This document shows, one piece after another, positions 1 through 7,378 of a stretch of 35,849 nt of DNA. The notes under the pieces were generated by a model. That model worked only from the letters and a program-made list of their open reading frames with translations. It was not told the origin of the DNA and ran no database searches. The stretch's first letter is position 1; the number at the start of each line of letters is the position of its first letter. The stretch spans positions 1 through 35,849 of the IMG/VR virus record IMGVR_UViG_3300025889_000406, one strand, 5' to 3'. The translations under genes were made by a program, and so were the position numbers. The stretch comes from a virus.

Positions 1-1
1 T

Positions 2-202
2 ACCGCTAATTTTATTGTTGGGGCTCACTCAAATACTGCCACTAACTTTCTTGACGGCGCATTTGGTGAAATTGTGTTTATTCAAAGTTCGGTTAGCTTA
101 AGCAATCGCCAAAAACTTGAAGGCTACTTAGCGTGGAAATGGGGCTTACAAGCCAACCTTCCAGTGGGCCACCCTTACAAAGCCGCAGCGCCAACCGTAT
201 GA
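2..202 (+). CDS. Tail fibre C-terminal fragment, LamG-like (partial, open at 5' end)
   Basis: An open frame runs in from the left edge and stops with TGA at 200-202, giving 66 residues. The end contains R-Q-K-L-E-G-Y-L-A-W-K-W-G-L followed by LP.GHPYK, the typical last strand of concanavalin/LamG-like domains at the C-terminus of phage fibres. Such domains usually bind glycans, here probably on the host surface. The start is missing. The fragment is in frame with the fibre left open at the right edge (34993-35849) if the window is circularised. The downstream gene overlaps its stop by ATGA. Confidence 0.75.
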   Translation, partial: TANFIVGAHSNTATNFLDGAFGEIVFIQSSVSLSNRQKLEGYLAWKWGLQANLPVGHPYKAAAPTV

Positions 203-588
203 GCGACTACCTAGTTTTTGATACGCAAGCTGCTGCTAACACGGCTCTTGAGACGATTTACGCAAACATGGTTGCAGCGATCCCATCTCCTGACCTGCTG
301 AATGTGGAGACGCAAGAGGTGGTTGTGAAGGACGACCTGACGGCTAATGAGATGGTGCAAACTGATGCAGACACACGTCACTATCCAATCTTCGGGGTCA
401 GTGCAGCCACTGGCGTCAAGAACGCGGAAACAGGCTACACAACCGCCTGGGCTGTGGCGAAAGAGACAGTTGGCGGTAAGTGGGTGTTTTCTAAGCCGTC
501 TGATGCTTTGATGGTTGGTGTGGTGGGCTTTGTGGTCGAGCCGTTTGATCCTGCATGGTTTCCGCAATCAAAATCATTGGTTAAATAA
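199..588 (+). CDS. Small fibre-associated protein, 129 aa, unknown function
   Basis: I chose the ATG at 199 because it overlaps the upstream stop as ATGA; a longer frame from 133 would run deep into the fibre gene. The protein starts MSDYLVFDT and has mixed alpha/beta composition with no membrane segment or recognisable catalytic motif. Proteins with this kind of start often sit directly downstream of fibre genes in phages, where some act as fibre chaperones or accessory proteins. That role is only inferred here. It is coupled to the next gene by a TAATG overlap. Confidence 0.7.
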   Translation: MSDYLVFDTQAAANTALETIYANMVAAIPSPDLLNVETQEVVVKDDLTANEMVQTDADTRHYPIFGVSAATGVKNAETGYTTAWAVAKETVGGKWVFSKPSDALMVGVVGFVVEPFDPAWFPQSKSLVK

Positions 589-860
589 TGGATAAGCATT
601 TAAAGTTCAGCAGTAAAGCGGAGGCCGAATCAATCTTGTTTGACAAAGTTGAAGGCGGGTTGGTGCCAAAGTTGGATTTTGTTGCCGATGTGGTTGGGGT
701 TGTCTACAAACCAACTGGCAAGATGCTGAAGTCAGTTGAAGGTGACGTTGCAGAAATGAAGCCTAGAGCAGGTTGGCATGTAAACGTGCGTGGCCCGGAT
801 GCTGACAAGTTCCCGGATTACGAAGTGGTCGTTAATACACCATCAAGAACTTGGTTTTAA
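588..860 (+). CDS. Small phage protein, 90 aa, unknown function
   Basis: The ATG at 588 shares its A with the stop of the previous gene (TAATG), so the two are translationally coupled. The product is 90 residues and soluble. It has a W-H-V-N-V-R-G-P-D region and ends in PSRTWF. I do not recognise a characterised family. Similar short proteins commonly follow fibre genes in phages, so an accessory role in fibre assembly is possible but not shown. A strong AAGGA sits before the next gene at 870. Confidence 0.65.
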   Translation: MDKHLKFSSKAEAESILFDKVEGGLVPKLDFVADVVGVVYKPTGKMLKSVEGDVAEMKPRAGWHVNVRGPDADKFPDYEVVVNTPSRTWF

Positions 861-869
861 GGAAAAACA

Positions 870-1925
870 ATGGCAGGCGTCAAGATCTCCAATCTTCCAG
901 CAGCGACTACACCACTGGCGGGCACTGAGCTTGTCCCGGTGGTGCAGGGTGGCGTTACTGTCAAGGTGGCGGCTTCCAATCTTTCCACATTTACCGCAAC
1001 TGGTACAGGTGCTGTTACAAGGCAGATCTCAAGCAAGTTGGGCGATCTTGTTACGCCACAGGATTTTGGCGCGGTTGGGGATGGTGTTGCAGACGATACG
1101 ACGGCTTGGACTAATTGGCAGAATGCGTCAGGCAGCAAGTACATTCCTGCTGGAAGTTATCTTATTTCTGGAAATGTTGAAACTTATATTAACGGCACAT
1201 TTACAGAAAATTACACGAATTATTCAGCAGGGCCTGGGGCTCTTGCAGAAAGTGGCGCGAATATAACGGACACAACTGCAATAGGTTCTAATGCAGGTAG
1301 AAATTCTTACACTGATTACAGTACGTTTGTTGGTTCTGATTCCGGAGTTGACGTTACAGGAGAACTAAATACTGCGATTGGATATCAATCTCTTTATTCA
1401 TGTACAAGTGGACCTTATAATACTGCTGTTGGTGCTTATGCGTTAAGTAATTTAGTTTCTTACTCTAATTGCACAGGTTTGGGTTCAGATTCAGCAGTAA
1501 CCGCAAGCAACCAAGTACAACTTGGAGACTCTGCCACCACCACCTATGCCTACGGAGCCGTCCAGAATCGTTCAGATGCCCGCGACAAAGCGGATGTGCG
1601 GGACACGGTTCTTGGCCTTGATTTTGTCAAAACTTTGCGCCCGGTGGATTTCCGGTGGGACTACCGAGAAGACTACAACTGGGGCGAAAAAGACGGCAGC
1701 AAGAAGCGCTCAAGGTTCCATCACGGTTTGATAGCGCAAGAAGTTGCAGTTGCTTGCAGCTTCATGAATGTCGAGTTTGGGGGTCTTCAAGACCATTCCA
1801 TATCTGGCGGCAAAGATGTGATGTCAATTGGTTATGAAGAGTTGATCGGTCCAATGATTAAGGCTATTCAAGAACTGACTGCTAAAGTTGAATCTTTGGA
1901 AAGCCAATTAAGTAATTTGAAGTAA
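870..1925 (+). CDS. Tail fibre/spike with C-terminal S74 intramolecular chaperone
   Basis: A fibre of 351 aa in three parts. Residues 1-60 are a phage-fibre lead-in (VKISNLP.A...L.GTELVPVVQGG). Residues 64-105 carry DFGAVGDGVADDT, the first strand of the pectate-lyase-like beta-helix of tailspikes. A long Gly/Ser/Ala/Thr-rich stretch then resembles YadA-type head repeats. From about 230 there is a peptidase S74 chaperone domain: SDARDK places Ser235 and Lys240 five apart, as in the catalytic Ser-Lys dyad, followed by G-L-I-A-Q-E-V. S74 domains trimerise fibres and then cut themselves off. The beta-helix is much shorter than in real tailspikes, so this looks like a chimera. The last ~25 residues are a coiled coil. 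Confidence 0.8.
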   Translation: MAGVKISNLPAATTPLAGTELVPVVQGGVTVKVAASNLSTFTATGTGAVTRQISSKLGDLVTPQDFGAVGDGVADDTTAWTNWQNASGSKYIPAGSYLISGNVETYINGTFTENYTNYSAGPGALAESGANITDTTAIGSNAGRNSYTDYSTFVGSDSGVDVTGELNTAIGYQSLYSCTSGPYNTAVGAYALSNLVSYSNCTGLGSDSAVTASNQVQLGDSATTTYAYGAVQNRSDARDKADVRDTVLGLDFVKTLRPVDFRWDYREDYNWGEKDGSKKRSRFHHGLIAQEVAVACSFMNVEFGGLQDHSISGGKDVMSIGYEELIGPMIKAIQELTAKVESLESQLSNLK

Positions 1926-1937
1926 ACTAACCCCGTA

Positions 1938-1954
1938 CTGGTGCGTTTCACCAG
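1938..1954 (+). other. Short hairpin between fibre and scaffold genes
   Basis: CTGGTG (1938-1943) and CACCAG (1949-1954) pair perfectly around a 5-nt loop. No T-run follows, so it is not a classical terminator. It may be an RNA-processing or stability element ahead of the capsid genes. AAGGA for the scaffold lies just downstream. Confidence 0.3.
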
Positions 1955-1975
1955 GGAATCTAAGGATTCACAACC

Positions 1976-2752
1976 ATGACAGAAGAAGTACAAATTCCAG
2001 CGGAAGTGCCCGCGCCAGAACTGGAAGCTACGGCAGCGCCAGAGTCTGAAGTTATTCAGCCGGAAGAAAAGCCAGCGGAAGCAAGCAAGACCTTCACACA
2101 AGAAGAACTTGATGCAGCCATTGGCAAGAGGCTTGCTCGTGAGCAACGCAAGTGGGAACGTGAACAAGCGCAGCGTGTGGCCCAGGCCCAAGCGCCGCGT
2201 GTGCCGGCGGATCTTCCTCCTGCGGATCAGTTTGAATCGGTTGAAGCGTATGCTGAAGCATTGGCAGTGCGCAAAGCTGAAGAGTTGATTCGTGATAAGG
2301 AAGTAAAGCGGCAGCAGCAAGAGGTACTCAGTGCCTATCATGAGCGTGAGGAAGATGCTCGCGGGAAATATGATGACTTTGAACAAGTCGCATACAACCC
2401 AAAGCTCCCAATCACAAACGTGATGGCTGAAGCTATTCAGCATTCAGAGATTGGACCTGATGTAGCTTATTTCTTGGGATCTAACCCCAAGGAAGCTGAA
2501 CGTATTTCTCGTTTGTCGCCCTACGCGCAAGCTAAAGAGATCGGTAGGTTAGAAGCCAAATTAGCTGATAGCCCACCTGTGAAGAAAACTTCAAGCGCAC
2601 CAACGCCGATTACGCCTGTGACTGCTCGGACAACCGGCAGCCCTGCTTACGATACTACCGACCCACGCTCTGTTAAAACAATGACGGCGAGCCAGTGGAT
2701 TGAGGCAGAAGAGCAGCGTATGCGGCGCAAGTTGGAAGCACGTAACCGTTAA
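1976..2752 (+). CDS. Capsid scaffolding protein (P22 gp8 position)
   Basis: 258 residues. The N-terminus is very rich in Glu, Pro and Ala (acidic, low complexity). A highly charged helical middle follows (EELDAAIGKRLAREQRKWERE), and the C-terminus is basic and arginine-rich (EEQRMRRKLEARNR). An acidic helical rod with a basic C-terminal coat-binding tip, directly before the coat gene, is the usual pattern of P22-type scaffolds, which shape the procapsid and then leave. P22 gp8 is 303 aa, so this one is slightly short. SD AAGGA precedes the ATG. There is no protease motif. The assignment rests on composition and position. Confidence 0.75.
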   Translation: MTEEVQIPAEVPAPELEATAAPESEVIQPEEKPAEASKTFTQEELDAAIGKRLAREQRKWEREQAQRVAQAQAPRVPADLPPADQFESVEAYAEALAVRKAEELIRDKEVKRQQQEVLSAYHEREEDARGKYDDFEQVAYNPKLPITNVMAEAIQHSEIGPDVAYFLGSNPKEAERISRLSPYAQAKEIGRLEAKLADSPPVKKTSSAPTPITPVTARTTGSPAYDTTDPRSVKTMTASQWIEAEEQRMRRKLEARNR

Positions 2753-2773
2753 TTACTTCTTAAGGAATGAGTC

Positions 2774-3979
2774 ATGGCAAATAGCCTGTTAACCATTGAT
2801 ATGATCACCCGGAAAGCTCTCCAGATCTTGGAGAACAACCTGGTTATTACCCGTAACGTCAACCGTCAGTACGACGACAGCTTTGCTGTTGAAGGTGCCA
2901 AGATCGGTTCGACCCTGCGCATCCGCTTGCCTGACCGCGCTTTGGTGACGGACGGTGCAGCCCTGCAAGTTCAGGACGACAACGAGCAATTCACAACTCT
3001 GTCTGTTTCCAGTCAGAAGCATATCGGCGTGAATTTCACTTCTGCCGAACTGACCATGCAATTGGACGACTTTGCAGACCGTGTTCTGAAGCCTCGTATC
3101 AGCCAACTGGCAGCCTCGATTGATGCGGACGTTGCCAACGCTTACAAAAGCATTGGTCAAAGCGTTGGCACACCTGGCACCACGCCTGGCACTTCTTTGG
3201 TTCTGTTGCAAGCTCAACAAAAGCTGAACGAAAGCGCTGCTGGCATGAGCCCCCGTTACGCCACGGTTAACCCTGCCGCCAACGCTGGCTTGGTTGAAGG
3301 CATGAAGGGCCTGTTCAATCCTACCGACACCATTTCTAAGCAGTTCAAGAATGGCATGATGGGCACCGGCGTCTTGGGCTATGACGAGATCAACATGTCT
3401 CAGTCCATCAAGGTTTTGACGACCGGCACCCGCACCAACGGTACTGTTACCTCTACCATCAGCGCTCAAGGCACCAGCACTCTCTCCTTGTCTGGTGTTG
3501 GCGCTTCTGCCACCATTAAGCAAGGCGAAGTGTTCACCATTGCTGGCGTGTTTGCTGTTAACCCACAAACCCGCGAGTCCACTGGTTCGCTGCAACAGTT
3601 TGTTGTGACTGCTGATGCTGTTGCATCAGGTGGTGGCGTTGCATCTGTCACCGTGTTCCCAGCCATCTACACGGCTGTACACGCTCTGGCAACTGTGGAT
3701 TCCTTCCCAGTAGCAACCGCAGCTGTGACCTTTGTTGGTTCTGCATCTTCTCAGTACCCGCAAAACTTGGTGTACCACAAAGATGCGATCACCTTTGCCA
3801 CGGCTGACCTGTTGCTGCCTCAAGGTGTTGATATGGCTTCTCGCGCTGTGCATAACGGCATTTCGCTGCGTATCGTGCGCCAGTACGATATCAACAACGA
3901 CCGTATGCCTTGCCGTATTGACGTTCTGTACGGGTACAGCGTGATCCGTCCTCAAATGGCAGCCCGTATCTGGGGCTAA
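2774..3979 (+). CDS. Major capsid (coat) protein, P22 gp5-like
   Basis: 401 residues starting MANSLLTIDMITRKAL, with the P22 coat family pattern: an N-arm, a KIGSTLRIRLPDR strand, the F-TSAELT..LDDF and RVLKPRISQLAASID helices, and a C-terminus ending R-I-D-V-L-Y-G. The Ser/Thr/Gly/Ala-rich stretch at about 218-335 fits the Ig-like insertion domain of P22 coat, which assists folding and stability. P22 coat is 430 aa. It builds the icosahedral shell on the scaffold encoded just upstream. Codons are uniform and G+C-richer than the fibre genes, as expected for a highly expressed gene. AAGGAATG provides the SD. Confidence 0.9.
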   Translation: MANSLLTIDMITRKALQILENNLVITRNVNRQYDDSFAVEGAKIGSTLRIRLPDRALVTDGAALQVQDDNEQFTTLSVSSQKHIGVNFTSAELTMQLDDFADRVLKPRISQLAASIDADVANAYKSIGQSVGTPGTTPGTSLVLLQAQQKLNESAAGMSPRYATVNPAANAGLVEGMKGLFNPTDTISKQFKNGMMGTGVLGYDEINMSQSIKVLTTGTRTNGTVTSTISAQGTSTLSLSGVGASATIKQGEVFTIAGVFAVNPQTRESTGSLQQFVVTADAVASGGGVASVTVFPAIYTAVHALATVDSFPVATAAVTFVGSASSQYPQNLVYHKDAITFATADLLLPQGVDMASRAVHNGISLRIVRQYDINNDRMPCRIDVLYGYSVIRPQMAARIWG

Positions 3980-3987
3980 TACTGAAC

Positions 3988-4007
3988 GGGGCTTTGGCCC
4001 CTTTCTT
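3988..4007 (+). terminator. Weak terminator-like hairpin after coat gene
   Basis: GGGGC (3988-3992) pairs with GCCCC (3997-4001) over a TTTG loop, followed by the pyrimidine-rich TTTCTT. The stem is only 5 bp and the T-run is broken. It may act as a partial terminator or protect the coat mRNA 3' end rather than stopping transcription fully. Confidence 0.45.
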
Positions 4008-4030
4008 GAAACTTTTTAAAGGAAATTATT

Positions 4031-4435
4031 ATGGCATTCCCTGTTGCTGGTGGTGGTTATCAAGTTGGTGATGGCAATGAAAGCAGCCCACTGTTCTATG
4101 TTCAACCCGCACCTGTTTCGTTTACCGTTGATCCTGCTCCTACTGCTGCGCAGTTGGCTGGTACGGCTTTGTTTATTGGCACCCCTGCCGGTGGTATCGC
4201 GTTCACCCTCCCGACTGTTGCATCTCTTGAATCTGCATTCCAGTCGATGGGTGAGAAGGTAAACACCGCGTTTGAGTTTGTCATCATCAACACGGCAGCT
4301 CAGAACATCACCGTGACGACCAACACGGGTTGGACTGTGACTGGCGGCGGCTCAATGGTAGTGAATAACGCATCTGGCCGATTCCAAGCTCGCAAGACGG
4401 GCGCTGGCACTTGGCAAGTCTACCGCCTTGCCTAA
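4031..4435 (+). CDS. Putative capsid-associated beta-rich protein, 134 aa
   Basis: The protein starts MAFPVAGGGYQVGDGN. It is rich in Thr, Ala, Gly and Val with alternating hydrophobics, no Cys, and ends WQVYRLA. The middle has FTLPTVASL and a repeated TVTTNTGWTVTGGGS pattern, consistent with a small beta-sandwich. Its place directly after the coat gene, with its own SD (AAAGGAAA) and flanking hairpins, suggests a virion surface or decoration protein, but I see no family-defining motif. It is flanked by GC hairpins on both sides, as is common for separately expressed structural genes. Confidence 0.6.
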   Translation: MAFPVAGGGYQVGDGNESSPLFYVQPAPVSFTVDPAPTAAQLAGTALFIGTPAGGIAFTLPTVASLESAFQSMGEKVNTAFEFVIINTAAQNITVTTNTGWTVTGGGSMVVNNASGRFQARKTGAGTWQVYRLA

Positions 4436-4443
4436 ACATAACG

Positions 4444-4462
4444 GGGGCTTCGGCCCCTGTTT
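4444..4462 (+). terminator. GGGGC-TTCG-GCCCC hairpin
   Basis: A perfect 5-bp GC stem (4444-4448 with 4453-4457) is closed by a TTCG loop. UUCG closed by C-G is an exceptionally stable RNA tetraloop. TGTTTC follows, so termination is partial at best. It resembles the hairpin after the coat gene and may protect mRNA ends. Confidence 0.45.
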
Positions 4463-4476
4463 CATAAGGAACACAA

Positions 4477-4887
4477 ATGTCTAATAGCAAGCCTATTGGC
4501 GTTGCATATCTTGACCAAGATATCAGCGGCGCAGATGTAATTTACTCAGACCGAGAGCTTGGATATACCGCAGCAGCTCAAGGTACTGTCACTCAAGCAA
4601 CCAGCAAATCCACTGCCGTCACTCTGAACAAAAGTGCAGGCCGTATTACTATGGATGCTGCCTCTTTGGGGGCTGGGACCAATGTTTCGTTTACTTTGAA
4701 CAACTCGTTCATCAGTGCAAACGATACTTTGATTCTGACAATCTCAGGTGGTGCAACTGTAGCAGCCTACAACGTATGGGTTAACAGCCTTAGTGCTGGG
4801 GCTGCTTCCATCACGTTGCGTAACACCACTGCTGGTGCTTTGGCGGAAGCAGTGATCATCAACTTTGCGTTGATCCACTGCCTGTAA
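4477..4887 (+). CDS. Putative head-associated beta-rich protein, 136 aa
   Basis: Contains TVTQATSKSTAVTLNKSAGRITM and SVSFTL-type strands, a recurring phage module found near capsid or tail genes, with alternating hydrophobic strands throughout and almost no charged residues in the second half. The conserved end (GALAEAVIINFALI) is characteristic of this group. I recognise the pattern but know of no proven function. Position after the coat gene favours a decoration or head-stabilising role. An ATAAGGA SD precedes the ATG, downstream of the TTCG hairpin. Confidence 0.65.
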   Translation: MSNSKPIGVAYLDQDISGADVIYSDRELGYTAAAQGTVTQATSKSTAVTLNKSAGRITMDAASLGAGTNVSFTLNNSFISANDTLILTISGGATVAAYNVWVNSLSAGAASITLRNTTAGALAEAVIINFALIHCL

Positions 4888-4936
4888 TTGAGGTATGGGG
4901 CCCTCATCATTGGGGGCTCCAAAATATTGAGACCCT

Positions 4937-5137
4937 ATGGCTGTCATCTATTTGAAGCATCATCAGCACGGCACCAAGATTGCCACAATGGAACTTGAGG
5001 CAGAATTTGATGAATCCAACGGATGGGTGCGTTATACTAACGACACGCCTTCTTTGTCTGAAGATGCGGCTCCCGTGAATGAACTGGAAGTTAAGCGTCG
5101 GGGACGACCCCCAAAGACACAAATGCAAGGAGCGTGA
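4937..5137 (+). CDS. Small protein with AT-hook-like tail, 66 aa
   Basis: The N-terminal half is mixed and neutral (MAVIYLKHHQHGTKIATMELEAE is split here as MAVIYLKHH and KIATMELEAE). An acidic linker follows, then a basic end with KRRGRPPKT at about residues 53-61. R-G-R-P is the core of AT-hook motifs, which bind the minor groove of AT-rich DNA. It lies 3 nt before the gp4-like gene and shares its transcription. It could coat or contact packaged DNA near the portal, but this is inference. It may equally be a conserved morphogenesis accessory. Confidence 0.6.
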   Translation: MAVIYLKHHQHGTKIATMELEAEFDESNGWVRYTNDTPSLSEDAAPVNELEVKRRGRPPKTQMQGA

Positions 5138-5140
5138 GCA

Positions 5141-5851
5141 ATGGCGACAGCCGGTGACATCATCAATTCAGCACTCCGGCTGATTGGGCTACTCGCTGAG
5201 GGCGAGACTCCTTCGCCTGAGACATCTCAGGATGCACTTTCGGCCATGAATCAAATGATTGATTCTTGGAACACCGAACGCCTGATGATCTACAACACCC
5301 AGGATCAAGTGTTCACTTGGCCTGCGGATGAAATCCAGCGGCACCTTGGCCCAACTGGTGATTTTGTGGGCAATCGTCCCGTCCTGTTGGAGGATTCCAC
5401 TTACTTCCGTGATCCATCGACCAACGTGTCGTTTGGCATCAAAATGATCAACCAGCAGCAATACGACGGCATTGCTGTGAAGACGGTGACTTCTACTTAT
5501 CCACAGGTGATGTGGGTAAACATGGAGTTCCCAAACATCCAGATGACGATCTATCCAAAGCCCACTCGGGCCTTGGAATGGCATTTCATCTCCGTGGATG
5601 AGTTGGTTCAGCCTGCGACGTTGGCGACCAACCTTTACTTGCCCCCCGGTTACCTGCGGGCGTTCAAGTACAACTTGGCCTGCGAGATTGCACCAGAATT
5701 TGGCGTGGAGCCTTCGCCTACGGTGTCTCGCATTGCCATGACATCCAAGCGCAACTTAAAGCGGATTAACAATCCTGAAGACATCATGAGCCTGCCTTAC
5801 TCGCTGGTGGCGACAAGGCAGAGATTCAATGTGTACGCTGGTAATTACTAA
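5141..5851 (+). CDS. Tail accessory factor, P22 gp4-like head-completion protein
   Basis: 236 residues starting MATAGDIINSALRLIGLLAEGE, followed by ALSAMNQMIDSWNTERLMIYN. This N-terminal helical signature is typical of the P22 gp4 (packaged DNA stabilisation) family. In P22, gp4 binds under the portal after packaging, forms a ring and starts tail assembly. P22 gp4 is 166 aa; many relatives are longer like this one. The order gp4-like, gp10-like, needle-like fibre matches P22, which supports the call. It has a close-packed SD (AAGGAGCG) overlapping the end of the AT-hook gene. Confidence 0.85.
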   Translation: MATAGDIINSALRLIGLLAEGETPSPETSQDALSAMNQMIDSWNTERLMIYNTQDQVFTWPADEIQRHLGPTGDFVGNRPVLLEDSTYFRDPSTNVSFGIKMINQQQYDGIAVKTVTSTYPQVMWVNMEFPNIQMTIYPKPTRALEWHFISVDELVQPATLATNLYLPPGYLRAFKYNLACEIAPEFGVEPSPTVSRIAMTSKRNLKRINNPEDIMSLPYSLVATRQRFNVYAGNY

Positions 5852-5854
5852 GCA

Positions 5855-7378
5855 ATGAAAACGCCAATCCTCGGCCAAGCGTATGTTGTCAGGTCCGTTA
5901 ACGAGGCGGTAAATCGTCTCGTTAACATGTTTCCTGAGATCGTGCCTGACGGTGGCAAAGAGCCTGCATTCTTCATGCGGGCGCCTGGCTTGCGCAGGCT
6001 GGCGACGATCGGCACCGGCCCTATCCGTGGGCTGTGGACGTATGGCGGGTATGCCTATGTTGTCAGTGGGCAAACTGTGTATAAGTTGTCCACAGATTGG
6101 ACGTTTACTTCTATTGGAACTGTCTCAGGCACTGGGCCGGTTAGCATGGCTGACAATGGCAACCAGTTGTTCATTGCCTGCAACGGGCCAAGCTATATCT
6201 ACAACGCCTCCACCAGCGTATTTGCTCAGATCACAGACGGCGACTTCCCAGGCGCATCGGTGGTTGGCTATCTGGATGGTTACTTTGTCTTCATTGAGCC
6301 CAACAGCCAGCGCGTGTGGGTCACAAGCCTGCTGGACGGCACATCCATAGATCCATTGGATTTTGCCAGCGCTGAAGGCTCTCCTGATGGCTTGGTGTCA
6401 ATGATTATTGACCATCGAGAGGTTTGGCTATTTGGAGCCAACTCGGTCGAAGTCTGGTACGACGCTGGGCTGACTGACTTTCCTCTGCAACGGGTTCAAG
6501 GCGCATTCAATGAGATTGGTTGTGCTGCGGTGTACTCTGTTGCCAAGCTGGACAATGCCATCTTTTGGCTGGGCTCTGATGCCCGTGGTAACGGCATTGT
6601 TTACCGGGCCAACGGCTACACGGGTCAGCGCGTTTCTACTCATGCAATTGAGTATGCGATTGCAAGCTACGGCAACATCTCTGATGCCGTTGCCTACACC
6701 TACCAGCAAGAAGGCCATCCGTTCTATGTTCTGACCTTCCCATCGGCCAATCGGACGTGGGTGTATGACGTATCCACCCAGGCATGGCATGAGCGGGCTG
6801 GGTTCTCCAATGGTGCATTCATTCGTCATCGTTCCAACTGCCAAATGAACTTCAATAGCGAAGTCATTGTTGGCGACTTTGAGGACGGTCGGATTTACGC
6901 TTTTGATCTTGATGTGTATTCAGACGACGGCGCCATCCAAAAGTGGCTCAGGTCCTGGCGAGCATTGGACACAGGCAAAAACAACCTGAAACGTACTGCT
7001 CACCATTCGTTGCAGTTGGATTGTGAGTCGGGTATTGGACTTAACGGTATTGACCCGTTTGAAGAAATTCAGTTATCAACCGAATCCGGTTTTGAGTTGC
7101 TCACAGAAACAAGCGGAGATTTGCTTGCCGATACTCCTACAACAGTGGGTGCAAACCCTACCGTTTCTCTGCGGTGGTCAGATGACGGCGGCCATACTTG
7201 GAGCAACTACCACGCCAAATCAATGGGGCGCATTGGCGAGTTCGGAACTCGTGTTCTTTGGAGACGACTCGGCATGACACAGAAATTGCGTGATCGTGTC
7301 TATGAGATTTCCGGCACAGACCCGGTAAAGATCTCTATCATGGGTGCAGAACTGATAGCGAGCGGCACCAATGCTTGA
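5855..7378 (+). CDS. Packaged DNA stabilisation protein, P22 gp10-like
   Basis: 507 residues (P22 gp10 is 472). The start, MKTPILGQAYVVRSVNEAVNRLVNMFPE, and repeated beta-propeller-like strands with G-Y-A-Y-V-V, W-L-F-G-A and R-I-Y-A-F-D are characteristic of the gp10 hub family. In P22 this protein forms the second ring below gp4, plugs the portal channel and holds the needle. It lies 4 nt after the gp4-like gene, and its end overlaps the next gene by 8 nt. The C-terminal ~100 residues (W-R-R-L-G region) are conserved in these proteins. Confidence 0.85.
   Translation: MKTPILGQAYVVRSVNEAVNRLVNMFPEIVPDGGKEPAFFMRAPGLRRLATIGTGPIRGLWTYGGYAYVVSGQTVYKLSTDWTFTSIGTVSGTGPVSMADNGNQLFIACNGPSYIYNASTSVFAQITDGDFPGASVVGYLDGYFVFIEPNSQRVWVTSLLDGTSIDPLDFASAEGSPDGLVSMIIDHREVWLFGANSVEVWYDAGLTDFPLQRVQGAFNEIGCAAVYSVAKLDNAIFWLGSDARGNGIVYRANGYTGQRVSTHAIEYAIASYGNISDAVAYTYQQEGHPFYVLTFPSANRTWVYDVSTQAWHERAGFSNGAFIRHRSNCQMNFNSEVIVGDFEDGRIYAFDLDVYSDDGAIQKWLRSWRALDTGKNNLKRTAHHSLQLDCESGIGLNGIDPFEEIQLSTESGFELLTETSGDLLADTPTTVGANPTVSLRWSDDGGHTWSNYHAKSMGRIGEFGTRVLWRRLGMTQKLRDRVYEISGTDPVKISIMGAELIASGTNA

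Noticed and set aside
857-1266. Overlapping frames at the start of the S74 fibre
   Set aside because: Both alternative frames are shadows; the 870 frame begins with a clear SD and a fibre signature.
2789-3595. Long minus-strand frame (268 codons) inside the coat gene
   Set aside because: It is a shadow of a strongly coded plus-strand coat gene; the antisense protein has no recognisable motif and no SD.
4889-4925. Terminator after the 136-aa protein gene
   Set aside because: Pairing between the GGGGCCC and GGGGGC stretches is weak and inconsistent, with no T-run.
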